This document shows, piece after piece, positions 9,101 to 16,029 of a stretch of DNA of 22,278 nt. The position numbers and the translations under genes are program-made. Numbering within the stretch: position 1 is the first letter of the stretch; each line of letters begins with the position of its first letter. This DNA is from a virus. The stretch covers positions 1-22,278 of IMG/VR virus record IMGVR_UViG_3300043468_000198; one strand, given 5' to 3'. The notes below the pieces were generated by a model that saw only the letters and a program-made list of their open reading frames with translations, did not search any database and was not told the origin of the DNA.

Positions 9101-9550
9101 GTTTATATAGGCGCTCTTGCAACCGTTACGCAAAGTTCGAGCGCTGCTTATTCATTAGCCGATCAAGCAAATACAAATGCAAGCACGGCAGACGGAAAAG
9201 CTGTAGCGGCGCAATCAAAAGCTGATCAGGCGTTCACTAATGCTGGAACTGCTGATGGCAAAGCAGTTGCTGCTCAAAATACTGCCGATACAGCAAAGGC
9301 TCTTGCGGAGGGTGTAGCTTATCAATGGGTAGTCCAAGGGTCGATTGACGGTGTTCCAGCAGGATCAATCAAGCTGGCTGGCGGAAAATTCTACAATCAG
9401 TCAACCCAGCAATGGGAAACGAGAAGCAACTTTATCGTAGACGCGACACTTATTGTTGGCGTCGCGCAGTCCGTTGCCAAGGCGTCCGACGGCGTGACGC
9501 CGGTCATGAAAATTGACCTAGACGGCGGCACAATCACGATTTCTGACTAA
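6164..9550 (+). CDS. Giant repetitive tail fibre / needle-position protein
   Basis: The gene starts with GTG 6164 overlapping the gp10-like stop and encodes 1128 residues. Residues about 1-30 are a Pro-rich anchor and about 30-210 a long coiled coil. Then come two copies of a GDVWF/Y...YYW-type module, seven 18-residue TVGnntsGLV repeats, and eight more GDIWFDT...YWNGSAW modules. A divergent eleventh module and an Ala-rich stretch follow. The C-terminus, with residues like NFIVDATLIVG, resembles the end region of lambda J/DUF1983-type tail proteins. The gene occupies the place of the P22 needle gene 26, but the protein is several times longer. I infer a trimeric fibre with surface-binding modules rather than a simple plug. 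Codon use shifts to AT-rich within the repeats, suggesting a separate history. Confidence 0.75.
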   Translation: MSADQEILPPPPHIARVDKEGRPSKAQMDYDVRLQKNFSEKQAENAAALATVQTSLQNQITSIDADLADARQDFLDIAEVVTNIQSEVDNASAELIVLQGAFADEQTAVAGELTLINARVDDTEASITSESLVRATADTALGTRIDNLVLTTGNNAAVIIDQEAQARIDADDALGVRIDNVVADFDDLTAAVSDETTARSSRDNALASRITTVSVGASRVYVQDDAPSSFGRLVGDVWFETDSTPTAYKPYYWTGSAWADNSDGTYKIGQIAVLSNDVTALRDTDKALVRSVTRGIASMSRVYTEDNEPSGVRQPGDVWYDTNDGYKPYVWAQVNGTGSFGWRDNTNGTYKFGAIASFENSISALVTTVGDNTTGLVKQVNDLNVTIGDASSGLVQTTNVLVSTVGNNTSGLVQQVNSLNSTVGNVNTGLVRDVSTLSTKVGDNSSGLVRDVSTLTATVGNSTSGLVRDVTVLNNKIGDETTGLVRDVTTLSVTANQKRVYYQSSQPTAPANSSFFNGDVWIDSDDGNKQYVWNGSSWTNSSDSRFGTITKVYRQSIQPAGSVVGDIWFDTANNNKSKYWNGSSWVDTSDTRLNNIPALFNQTSAPSSAGRVVGDLWFDSDDDNRLYFWNGSIWDDVSDGRIDYITSVYRQPNQPTGSVTGDVWFDTDDGNKAYYWTGSAWADTSDVRLGNIPAIISQISPPSSSGRVIGDLWFDTDDNNRQYIWNGSAWDDVSDGRIDLIPTVYRQDDEPSGSVVGDIWFDTNANNRARYWTGTAWEDTSDTRLGTIPAIISDSAEPTSTGRNIGDIWFDTNDGNRQYYWNGIDWVDKSDARFDTIPTVYRQSTSPSGKVVGDLWFDTGNNNAPYYWSGTTWIPIGDNNKATVASVTDEKIARVNSDSAIARLVTTASAGTARVYVQETQPGNTSGQPGYPRQRGDVWYNTAIDLATLTPKFEPWVWAPSSSSSTDDTWRLNTNGAYSVYIGALATVTQSSSAAYSLADQANTNASTADGKAVAAQSKADQAFTNAGTADGKAVAAQNTADTAKALAEGVAYQWVVQGSIDGVPAGSIKLAGGKFYNQSTQQWETRSNFIVDATLIVGVAQSVAKASDGVTPVMKIDLDGGTITISD
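7265..7642 (+). repeat. Seven tandem 54-base (18-residue) repeats in fibre gene
   Basis: Seven consecutive 54-base units begin at 7265, 7319, 7373, 7427, 7481, 7535 and 7589. Each encodes a T/K-V/I-G, a polar triplet, T/S-G-L-V, a polar pair or triplet, then a V or L position. Gly and Leu-Val are constant, while the polar positions vary. The regular hydrophobic spacing suggests a repeated structural turn in a fibre shaft. Confidence 0.9.
7655..8818 (+). repeat. Tandem GDxWFDT...YWNGxxW modules with alternating 141/147-base units
   Basis: Eight modules start at 7655, 7814, 7955, 8102, 8243, 8390, 8531 and 8678. From 7814 the units strictly alternate between a 47-residue form starting K/S/T-VYRQ and a 49-residue form starting AII/ALF. 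This makes a 288-base higher-order repeat present three and a half times. Some stretches are identical at DNA level, for example 24 bases at 8431-8454 and 8578-8601. Similar modules flank the 18-residue repeats upstream (about 6815-7240) and downstream (about 8900-9115). Confidence 0.9.
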
Positions 9551-10029
9551 TGACAAAGCGCGTTCTCATCGGGAAGTTTCCTGACGGCGGCTATGGTATG
9601 CGGGTATCTGAGCCCGGATATGATGTGACATCAAACCCTGTAAATAATGAAAGGCTTGTATTTAGCTCTGACTGGCAGTCTCTGTTGCCTATTCATGCGG
9701 TCGGGACAATATCGGTCAATAATTCCACAGCATCGGCAAATTTCGCTGATCTGGGTTATATTCCTCACAGTTCGTCATTAGTGAAAGTTCTGACATCCGG
9801 TTGGCCTTCGGACTGGCAACAGTATGGAACGACAAATAGCATAGTGCGTCCGACCGAAACATATGGAATCGTAGGAAGCACGGTGAATATGTCTCAATTA
9901 TATGATTTTGGATATGAGGAGGATGATAACGACAGGCTTCAGATTAATGTGAAAAGCAACATGATAACGGTTTTTAGTAATTTGTCGGTTCAGGTGTATT
10001 ACACTATTTATAAATTAGTGGCTTTCTGA
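9550..10029 (+). CDS. Small tail-associated protein, paralogue of next gene
   Basis: This 159-residue protein opens MTKRVLIGKFPDGGYGMRVS and then EPGYDV. The next gene opens with a related module (RRVIIGKHP, GMWVSKPGVDA), so the two are paralogous at least at the N-terminus. The remainder is beta-rich, with many Ser, Asn and aromatic residues and no Cys, as expected of a virion surface protein. It follows the giant fibre gene with a TAATG overlap and precedes its paralogue with a TGATG overlap. Base composition is clearly AT-richer than in the head genes. I do not recognise a named family; a fibre tip or fibre-attachment role is inferred from context only. Confidence 0.6.
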   Translation: MTKRVLIGKFPDGGYGMRVSEPGYDVTSNPVNNERLVFSSDWQSLLPIHAVGTISVNNSTASANFADLGYIPHSSSLVKVLTSGWPSDWQQYGTTNSIVRPTETYGIVGSTVNMSQLYDFGYEEDDNDRLQINVKSNMITVFSNLSVQVYYTIYKLVAF

Positions 10030-11078
10030 TGCCGCGCCGGGTCATCATTGGCAAGCATCCGATCAATTCAAAATATGGTATGTGGGTATCAAAGCCGGGC
10101 GTGGACGCTGCAAGCTCGATTGAAGATGATCTTTTGCTCGACACGACAAAGTTTAATATACAGCCTTTATTAAAAGGAAGCATTACAGGTCCGGTTCTGA
10201 CAAAAAATGCTTCAAAATCGAACGAGAAGGGATACGAACAATCATTTTCACCGGCTACGCCCAGTGATGGTCAGATTTGCTATGAATACGACATATTATT
10301 CGGTGTGGATTACGGATTTATTCCGGCTTGCTTTGTAACATATAGCTCGACAGAGGGTGGCGAGCCATATCCTGCGGTATTGGTCAAAAGTGATCGGCTG
10401 ACGTTACAATATTGGAGGCAGCATCAGTCATATTATACTGGTCAGTTCCAGCAAGGTGGTTTTACAATTTATCAGTTTAATGCAAACGCGGCTCCGTCCA
10501 CATATCAGTTTGCGACCACAATTCATTATACAGTTTTCAATCAGCCCATAACAGATACGTATCCAACAGGTTCTGCGTCTGGCATAGATAGAGTGATCCT
10601 CTCCAAGGATAAAATAAAGATTTCAAGAGACGGTTATGATGTAAATACATCAACCGCTCCGCAGACATCGTTCAATGTTGATTTTAATTCCGCCGACAGC
10701 AACCAGCGCAAATATAGTGGCGTATTTATGCGCGGAACGGCTCGAACAGATACGGGAACATGGAGTTCAGTTCAGATTTCAAACAGGTTAATGTCGGGAA
10801 CGCAAATAGTCACCCGGAAATATATGACGATTCCGTTTGGGAAAACATTTTCTAGTCCGCCTCAAATACTTTATGCAATCAGACATTTAAATAATTTATC
10901 AGCAGGAGCGTATCAACGCTATTCGGCAATAAGAGCGGTTACAGGCGGAACAATCGGAACGGTTGTTTGGGTCTCTGCATCAACGACAGAACTCACACTC
11001 CGCGTCGATTACAACACATTTGGAACGGCTGTTGGAAATAAAGACTGGGAATTTTCCTACGTCGTCTTTCAAGCATAG
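10029..11078 (+). CDS. Tail-associated protein with internally duplicated domain
   Basis: This 349-residue protein appears to contain the module of the previous gene twice. The first copy is residues 1 to about 180, opening RRVIIGKHP...GMWVSKPGVDA. The second starts near residue 187 with DRVILSKDKIKISRDGYDV. The second half ends in an Ig/lectin-like beta pattern with Y/F-rich strands and a terminal WEFSYVVFQA. A GMWVS-type motif and the distal aromatic strand ending suggest a trimeric or lectin-like receptor-binding head, but that is inference. It starts at ATG 10029 inside TGATG. It shares the AT-rich composition of its upstream neighbours, and the composition returns to GC-rich at the next gene. 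Confidence 0.6.
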   Translation: MPRRVIIGKHPINSKYGMWVSKPGVDAASSIEDDLLLDTTKFNIQPLLKGSITGPVLTKNASKSNEKGYEQSFSPATPSDGQICYEYDILFGVDYGFIPACFVTYSSTEGGEPYPAVLVKSDRLTLQYWRQHQSYYTGQFQQGGFTIYQFNANAAPSTYQFATTIHYTVFNQPITDTYPTGSASGIDRVILSKDKIKISRDGYDVNTSTAPQTSFNVDFNSADSNQRKYSGVFMRGTARTDTGTWSSVQISNRLMSGTQIVTRKYMTIPFGKTFSSPPQILYAIRHLNNLSAGAYQRYSAIRAVTGGTIGTVVWVSASTTELTLRVDYNTFGTAVGNKDWEFSYVVFQA

Positions 11079-11087
11079 GTCATCGAC

Positions 11088-12155
11088 ATGAACATGAGTC
11101 TTATCGCCAACGCTATCGCCGCGCGGAACGCAGACGCTGCGGCGAGAGACGCGCAATCTACCATTATGGCCGGTCAGGATCGCTCTCTGGCGGCTCTTGG
11201 ACAGGGTTATAATACGGCGCGCGGAGACATTACGGGCGCGAACACGTCGGCTATCAACGCCATCAATCAGGGCGGCACGGCAGCGCAGGGTTTCTTTGAT
11301 CAGGGCCTTGATCGGTCGCTGTCGGCTCTGAGTGGCGGCTTTGATCGGGCATTTGGTGCGATGGATCGCGGATACTCGGATGCGACGGGTGCGGTCAATC
11401 GCGGGATCGACGTAAACCAGCCGTTCTATAATACCGGCGTTTCGGCTAATACGATGTATGGAAACGCGCTTGGCCTCGGCGGCGCGGGCGGCAACGAAGC
11501 GGCTGTTGCTGCCTATAAGGCAAGCCCTGGCTATCAGAATGCCGTTAATTCTGCGGTTGACACGATAGCGCGCAGAGCCTCGGCGCTTGGCGGAGTTGGT
11601 GGTAATGCGCTATCCGCCATCGGTGATTCCGTCGGTAAATTAGCTCTCGATGATTATGGTAGCTGGCTTAACCGTCTTTCTGGCGTGTCTGCGGCTGGTC
11701 AGAACGCCGCTGGCAATATGCAGAGCGGCTTTAATACGCTTGGGTCGGTCGCCAATAATTACGGGAACAACACGGCAAATCTCGCTACGAACCTTGGCAC
11801 GAATACCGCCAATCTTTACGGCAGCTACGGAACGAACTCCGCCAATCTCGCCAATAACAACGCGGGAAATATCGCGAACATTTTCGGCAATCAGGGAACG
11901 GCTCTCGGTAGCCTTGCGACGGGCTTCGGCACAAATCAGGCGAACGTCATTACTGGCGCGGCGAACAATTCGGCTGAAGCTGGCCTTCGTGGCGTTCAGC
12001 TTGGGAACGAGGCGTTTACGAGCGGCGCGGCGGCTTTGGATGCCCAGAACAACGCGGCGCAGAACAGGCGAACGGCGCTTGTCGGCGGAATTCTTGGCGC
12101 GCTCGGCGGCGTCGGGTCAGGGTTTGCGACTGGCTATGGGATGAGGGCTCGATAA
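11088..12155 (+). CDS. Internal virion / DNA ejection protein, P22 gp7-like position
   Basis: This 355-residue Gly/Ala/Asn-rich protein lies first in a block of three read as ejection proteins. The N-terminal half is helical and Ala-rich with repeated DRS/DRG-F spacing. Residues about 220-300 carry imperfect repeats of a G-T-N-x-A-N-L type. The C-terminus has a Gly-rich hydrophobic segment (about 331-352, ALVGGILGALGG followed by GSGFATGYG) suited to membrane insertion. These traits match phage proteins ejected into the envelope with the genome, although no specific homologue can be proven here. The start ATG 11088 follows AGGTC at a suitable distance; a second in-frame ATG at 11094 is also possible. 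The stop directly abuts the next start (TAAATG). Confidence 0.65.
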   Translation: MNMSLIANAIAARNADAAARDAQSTIMAGQDRSLAALGQGYNTARGDITGANTSAINAINQGGTAAQGFFDQGLDRSLSALSGGFDRAFGAMDRGYSDATGAVNRGIDVNQPFYNTGVSANTMYGNALGLGGAGGNEAAVAAYKASPGYQNAVNSAVDTIARRASALGGVGGNALSAIGDSVGKLALDDYGSWLNRLSGVSAAGQNAAGNMQSGFNTLGSVANNYGNNTANLATNLGTNTANLYGSYGTNSANLANNNAGNIANIFGNQGTALGSLATGFGTNQANVITGAANNSAEAGLRGVQLGNEAFTSGAAALDAQNNAAQNRRTALVGGILGALGGVGSGFATGYGMRAR

Positions 12156-13736
12156 ATGGTTGCATTCACCGGCTGGTCGAACGAAGGCGTCAATTCCCTC
12201 GCCAATAGCCTTTCCGGCCTTGGCCAGAGCTTTGGCAATGCGTATCTGAAAAATCAGCAGATGCAGCAAGAGCGTGAGCTTTTGTCTGACTTTGGCAAAA
12301 AATACACATCTGGCGATTTCGAAGGCGCAATGCAGTCGGCTATTGCGATGGGCAAGCCGGAACTCGCAATCGACATCAAGAGCAAAATTGATCAGCAGGC
12401 GGCTGATAGTCTGGCGATGGCTCCGATCTCAGGCGTTGGCGCGTCGCCTTTGGCTGCGGTTTCAAACCCGAATGATCCTCGCGGTATTCGTAACCTCAAT
12501 CCCGGAAATATACAGGATGGCGACTTTGCCAAATCGCAGCCCGGTTATGTTGGGTCGGACGGTCGATTTGCCAAATTCGACACGATGGAACATGGAGCCG
12601 CTGCAAACGCTTCGCTGTTGCAGAATTATGCCAATAAGGGCCTAAACACGGTCGAAGGCATTATTTCACGCTATGCGCCGCCAAGCGAAAATAACACCAA
12701 AAACTATATATTGAATGTGGCGCACGATATAGGCGTTGATCCGCGACAGCCTCTTAATCTTAATGATCCTGCTGTTATGGGTAAGCTACAGCAGTCAATA
12801 TTTAAGATTGAGAATGGGCAGAACGTCAACCTTGGCGGACAGCCGCAGCGCGTTCAGGTTGCAGACGCCTCCGGCGCGATCCCGCAGAGCGCAAATGTCG
12901 ATGCTTTAATCAAAAAGCGTGACAACATTGTTCGCGGTCTCTCAATGCCGGGTATCAGCAATAACGCGAGGCAATCCCTATCGGCGCAGTTGCAGGTCGT
13001 AAACAGCGACATTGAGCGGGCCGATAAAGTTTCGCAGCAACCGGGAATGCGGGTTCAGGCCGAGGCGGATCAGCGCGCGGTTTTGGCTGACCGTTACAAC
13101 TTAACCGGAGAAGCAAAACAGCAATTTGTCCTGACAGGAAAGCTGCCAAAAGAAGATCAGCAGCTTACGGCGGGTGATAGAGACGCAATCCGCACCGCCG
13201 ATGAGAATATTCAGGCGGCAAACAGTGTAATCGGCGCACTGACTCAGGCAAAGTCATTGAGTAAACAAGCCTGGGGCTTCCCAGGAGCCGGTGTCGCAGC
13301 AAAGGCTGGCTCTTTAGCCGGTAACGAAACAGCAATAGCGACGACTGAGCTTGATAATATGATCAGCGGTCAGGCGCTCGACTCATTGCGCGCGATCTTT
13401 GGCGGAAACCCGACTGAGGGTGAGCGCAAAATCCTGCTTGATATTCAGGGCTCATCGTCACAACCCGACGCAGTTCGTCAGAAGATATTTGACCGGGCTA
13501 TTTCTGCGGCCCAGAGGCGGTTGCAGTTTAATCAGGATCGAGCAAACGAACTGCGCGGCGGAACCTATTACAAGCCGCGCGATGGCTCGCAGCCGCAAGG
13601 CTCCGGCAACGTCACAGCCGCAAAGCCTATCCCGTCAAATATCCTCGAAGAAGCGCGTGCCGCGATCCCTCGGAAGGGTCGGGAGGCTGTCATCAATCTC
13701 TTGCGTCAGCAAGGGTTCGATACGAGCGGGCTCTAG
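12156..13736 (+). CDS. Ejection protein with peptidoglycan-lytic-type (structural protein P5-like) domain
   Basis: The 526-residue protein has an N-terminal helical part (about 1-105) and a recognisable domain at about 108-231. That domain opens RGIRNLNPGNI, continues GSDGRFAKFDTMEHG, then RYAPPSENNTKNYI and a terminal ENG. The pattern is typical of phage virion domains annotated as structural protein P5 or lysozyme-like transglycosylase. In an ejected protein this would locally open the cell wall during DNA entry. The rest (about 240-526) is helical and Gln-rich, with a small hydrophobic Gly/Ala stretch near 370-385. I cannot name the catalytic residue with certainty. Its last 102 bases are overlapped antisense by the minus-strand gene at 13635-14000. 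It starts immediately after the previous stop. Confidence 0.7.
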   Translation: MVAFTGWSNEGVNSLANSLSGLGQSFGNAYLKNQQMQQERELLSDFGKKYTSGDFEGAMQSAIAMGKPELAIDIKSKIDQQAADSLAMAPISGVGASPLAAVSNPNDPRGIRNLNPGNIQDGDFAKSQPGYVGSDGRFAKFDTMEHGAAANASLLQNYANKGLNTVEGIISRYAPPSENNTKNYILNVAHDIGVDPRQPLNLNDPAVMGKLQQSIFKIENGQNVNLGGQPQRVQVADASGAIPQSANVDALIKKRDNIVRGLSMPGISNNARQSLSAQLQVVNSDIERADKVSQQPGMRVQAEADQRAVLADRYNLTGEAKQQFVLTGKLPKEDQQLTAGDRDAIRTADENIQAANSVIGALTQAKSLSKQAWGFPGAGVAAKAGSLAGNETAIATTELDNMISGQALDSLRAIFGGNPTEGERKILLDIQGSSSQPDAVRQKIFDRAISAAQRRLQFNQDRANELRGGTYYKPRDGSQPQGSGNVTAAKPIPSNILEEARAAIPRKGREAVINLLRQQGFDTSGL

Positions 13737-14000
13737 TTTCTCGTCGAGGCTTTGGAAAAGTTCAATTTCATTAAAAAGGCAACACGCTGAGTAGATGGCG
13801 TGGCTCCAGAACGGAAACACGGTGAACCCGGCAACCACGAAATAAAAGTTCGCCGCGTTTTCGTAAGTCGCTGAAATACCGATCATCGACAGACCTTTAA
13901 TGGCTGCTTCAAACGCAAGCCATCCCAACGCCACGTACACAGCAATCTCAAACATACGAGTGACGATCCAGATGGGAATGTTTGACGCTTTACCTGACAT
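13635..14000 (-). CDS. Small two-helix inner-membrane protein, candidate superinfection exclusion or conversion gene
   Basis: This 121-residue protein is read against all its neighbours. Residues about 17-42 and 51-76 are strong membrane helices (VALGWLAF and FYFVVAGFTVFPFW cores). They are separated by a short SATYEN loop and followed by a charged C-terminal domain of about 45 residues that should face the cytoplasm. A Shine-Dalgarno TGAGGA (14010-14015 on the complement) lies nine bases before the ATG. The 235 bases at 13737-13971 hold no plus-strand gene, so the ORF explains an otherwise empty stretch. Its C-terminus overlaps the 3' end of the second ejection gene, and its start overlaps the 5' end of the third by about 29 bases. 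P22 carries the membrane exclusion gene sieA next to its ejection gene 16, which makes exclusion a plausible but unproven role. I recognise no family. Confidence 0.75.
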   Translation of the reverse strand: MSGKASNIPIWIVTRMFEIAVYVALGWLAFEAAIKGLSMIGISATYENAANFYFVVAGFTVFPFWSHAIYSACCLFNEIELFQSLDEKLEPARIEPLLTQEIDDSLPTLPRDRGTRFFEDI

Positions 14001-16029
14001 CGATCCGAATCCTCAGAAAAAGTCCGTCAAATCGTCAGGCATGTTTGAGGTTTTGCCCGATGTTGCGCCGAACCCGCGCGGTCAAGTCTGGCCTCCGCAG
14101 GTGGATTTTGAACCTACTACCGACGCCGAGAAGAAGCTAGCTGGCGAACTGCGGAACGTAGCCGACCGGGAGCTTCTTTCCATGGCTGGCGCGGAAAGCC
14201 CAGCTTACGCTGCAACCACGCAGTTTGCCAACACCATTGGCCTCAATATTCCGCGAAATCTTGCCGCCGCCATCCGGGCGGCTGGATCGGACGAGCGAAC
14301 CTTCCAGCAGGAATACGACTACCTCAAAAATGTAGACGAAGCGGCGGCCCGACAAAGCCCGCGCGCGGCGGTCGCAGGTATGGTCGGCGGTGCGCTAGGG
14401 CAGGGCTTGGCGCTGGCTCCGGCGGCTGCAACGTCGATGGCTGGACGGGCCATCCAAGGCGCTGCAATGGGCGCAGGGCTCGGTTACGCATCTGAGGCGC
14501 TGGATAGCAAAGACCCGACAAAAGCCGCACAGGCAGCCGGTTTTGGCGCTTTGGGCGGCGGTCTTGGCGTTCCGGTCGTTGAGGGCGCGGGCGCGGCGCT
14601 CGGAGCGGTCGCCCGTCCTTTCATAAACACCGCCAGCGGGCTCATTAACCCGGAAAGAGAGGCGGCCCGCCGTGTTGGTGCGGGACTGGCCGCCGACTTT
14701 GGCATGGGCGGCGAGAACCTGACGGCTGCGGAAGCCGCTGGAGCCGGGCGCAGAGGTCAGGAACTGGTCGTAGCCGACTTTGGCGGCGAGACGACCCGCG
14801 CTTTGGCCAGATCGGCGGCCAACACGTCGCCGGAGGCCCGGATGGCGCTTGGCGATGTCATTGAGCGCCGGTTTTCGACACAGGGCGACCGGTCGAGCGA
14901 TTTCATCAATTCGCTTGGCTCCGGGCAGTCCGCCGTCAATACCCTCGACCAGTTGCAGACGGCGGCGCGGGCGGCCAACAAACCGGCATACGCGCGAGCC
15001 TATAGCGATCCTGCCGGGCAGGCGGTCTGGAACGAAAATCTGGCCGATCTGATGCAGGCTCCGGCGGTTCAGGACGCGATCCGGGCCACAATGAAGACCG
15101 GCGCGAACAAGGCTGCCGCGCAAGGCTTTAAGGCTCCTAGAAATCCGTTCGTAGAAGACGCGAACGGCAATTTCGTCCTTCGCACGAACCCGGATGGCTC
15201 TACGGCAGTCCCGAATATTCAGTTCTGGGATTACGTCCAGCGCGATCTCCGCGACGCACAGGAAACGCTCGCCCGTCAGGGCGCGAAAGGCGCATCCAGC
15301 GACATCAAGGTTTTGCGAGACCAGCTTAATAGCGTTCTCGATACGACTGTCCCTGAGTTTGGAAAGGCGAGGGCGGGCGCTGCAAGGTTCTTTGGCGCAG
15401 AAGATGCGCTTGAAGCCGGGCAGAAGTTCGTCAAGTCGAAGCTCGACAATGCGGCAGCGGCAAAAGAACTTGCCAAAATGTCGAAAGCCGAACGCGACCT
15501 GTTCGCCGAAGGCTTTATCTCCGAAATGGTCAACGACGTTCGCAACATTGGCGACCGTCAAACAGTCATCAATAAAATCTACAATACGCCAAACGCTCGT
15601 CAGCGCGTCAACATGGCGCTTGGCTCGCAGCGGGCAAAAGAGCTTGAAGCGTTTCTGCATGTTGAGACTATCGCCGACCGGCTCAGAAATGCCGTTGGAG
15701 CTAACTCAACAACGGCGAGACAGCTTGCAGAAATGGGTCTTGCTGGCGGCGGAAGCGGCGCGTTGCTTGGCGCGGGCGCAGGCTATGCAAGCGGTCAGGA
15801 TGTTTCGACGGGTGCCATTGCAGGAGCTTTGTTCCAGCGTGGCGCAACCAAGATTGATGCTCGCGTCGCCAGAAAAGTCGGCGAACTTCTCGCATCAAAT
15901 AATCCCGCTGATTTTCAGAAGATCGTGCAAACGGCAATCAAAAACCCATCGGTCATGCGGGCGCTTAAAACATTTAATCTCAAGTCGATTAGCTCGGCCT
16001 CCGGCGCAGCATCGGAAGAACGCCAATAA
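13972..16029 (+). CDS. Large ejection (internal virion) protein, P22 gp16-like position
   Basis: From ATG 13972 this encodes 685 residues; an upstream in-frame ATG at 13900 is rejected because the added residues look random. ATG 13978 is an alternative start. The N-terminus carries a duplicated MF(D/E)xLPDxxPNP motif at residues 3-14 and 24-35. Gly/Ala-rich hydrophobic segments (about 130-215 and 580-620) could insert in or span membranes, while the middle is helical and charged. Length and Gly/Ala segments fit the gp16-type protein of P22 (609 residues) and similar proteins that form the trans-envelope channel. The ribosome binding site is weak. Its 5' end overlaps the divergent membrane gene, so expression of the two may interfere. 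Confidence 0.65.
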   Translation: MGMFDALPDIDPNPQKKSVKSSGMFEVLPDVAPNPRGQVWPPQVDFEPTTDAEKKLAGELRNVADRELLSMAGAESPAYAATTQFANTIGLNIPRNLAAAIRAAGSDERTFQQEYDYLKNVDEAAARQSPRAAVAGMVGGALGQGLALAPAAATSMAGRAIQGAAMGAGLGYASEALDSKDPTKAAQAAGFGALGGGLGVPVVEGAGAALGAVARPFINTASGLINPEREAARRVGAGLAADFGMGGENLTAAEAAGAGRRGQELVVADFGGETTRALARSAANTSPEARMALGDVIERRFSTQGDRSSDFINSLGSGQSAVNTLDQLQTAARAANKPAYARAYSDPAGQAVWNENLADLMQAPAVQDAIRATMKTGANKAAAQGFKAPRNPFVEDANGNFVLRTNPDGSTAVPNIQFWDYVQRDLRDAQETLARQGAKGASSDIKVLRDQLNSVLDTTVPEFGKARAGAARFFGAEDALEAGQKFVKSKLDNAAAAKELAKMSKAERDLFAEGFISEMVNDVRNIGDRQTVINKIYNTPNARQRVNMALGSQRAKELEAFLHVETIADRLRNAVGANSTTARQLAEMGLAGGGSGALLGAGAGYASGQDVSTGAIAGALFQRGATKIDARVARKVGELLASNNPADFQKIVQTAIKNPSVMRALKTFNLKSISSASGAASEERQ
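14010..14015 (-). promoter_or_regulatory. Shine-Dalgarno of the antisense membrane gene
   Basis: On the complement this reads TGAGGA, separated by nine bases from the ATG at 14000-13998. It supports translation of the minus-strand ORF and its chosen start. No convincing -10/-35 pair was found upstream of it. Confidence 0.55.

Noticed and set aside
13737-13800. Possible terminator after the second ejection gene
   Set aside because: Only three- to four-base stems are present and there is no T-run.
13900-13971. Upstream in-frame start of the large ejection protein
   Set aside because: The added 24 residues do not resemble the rest, and the conserved-looking duplicated MF-LPD motif begins just after ATG 13972. 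The upstream bases instead encode the minus-strand membrane helices.
14395-15660. Minus-strand 421-codon open frame opposite the large ejection protein
   Set aside because: It is wholly antisense to a gene with good composition and Gly/Ala segments. The translation is Arg-rich and featureless, and unlike the 13635-14000 gene it explains no empty stretch.
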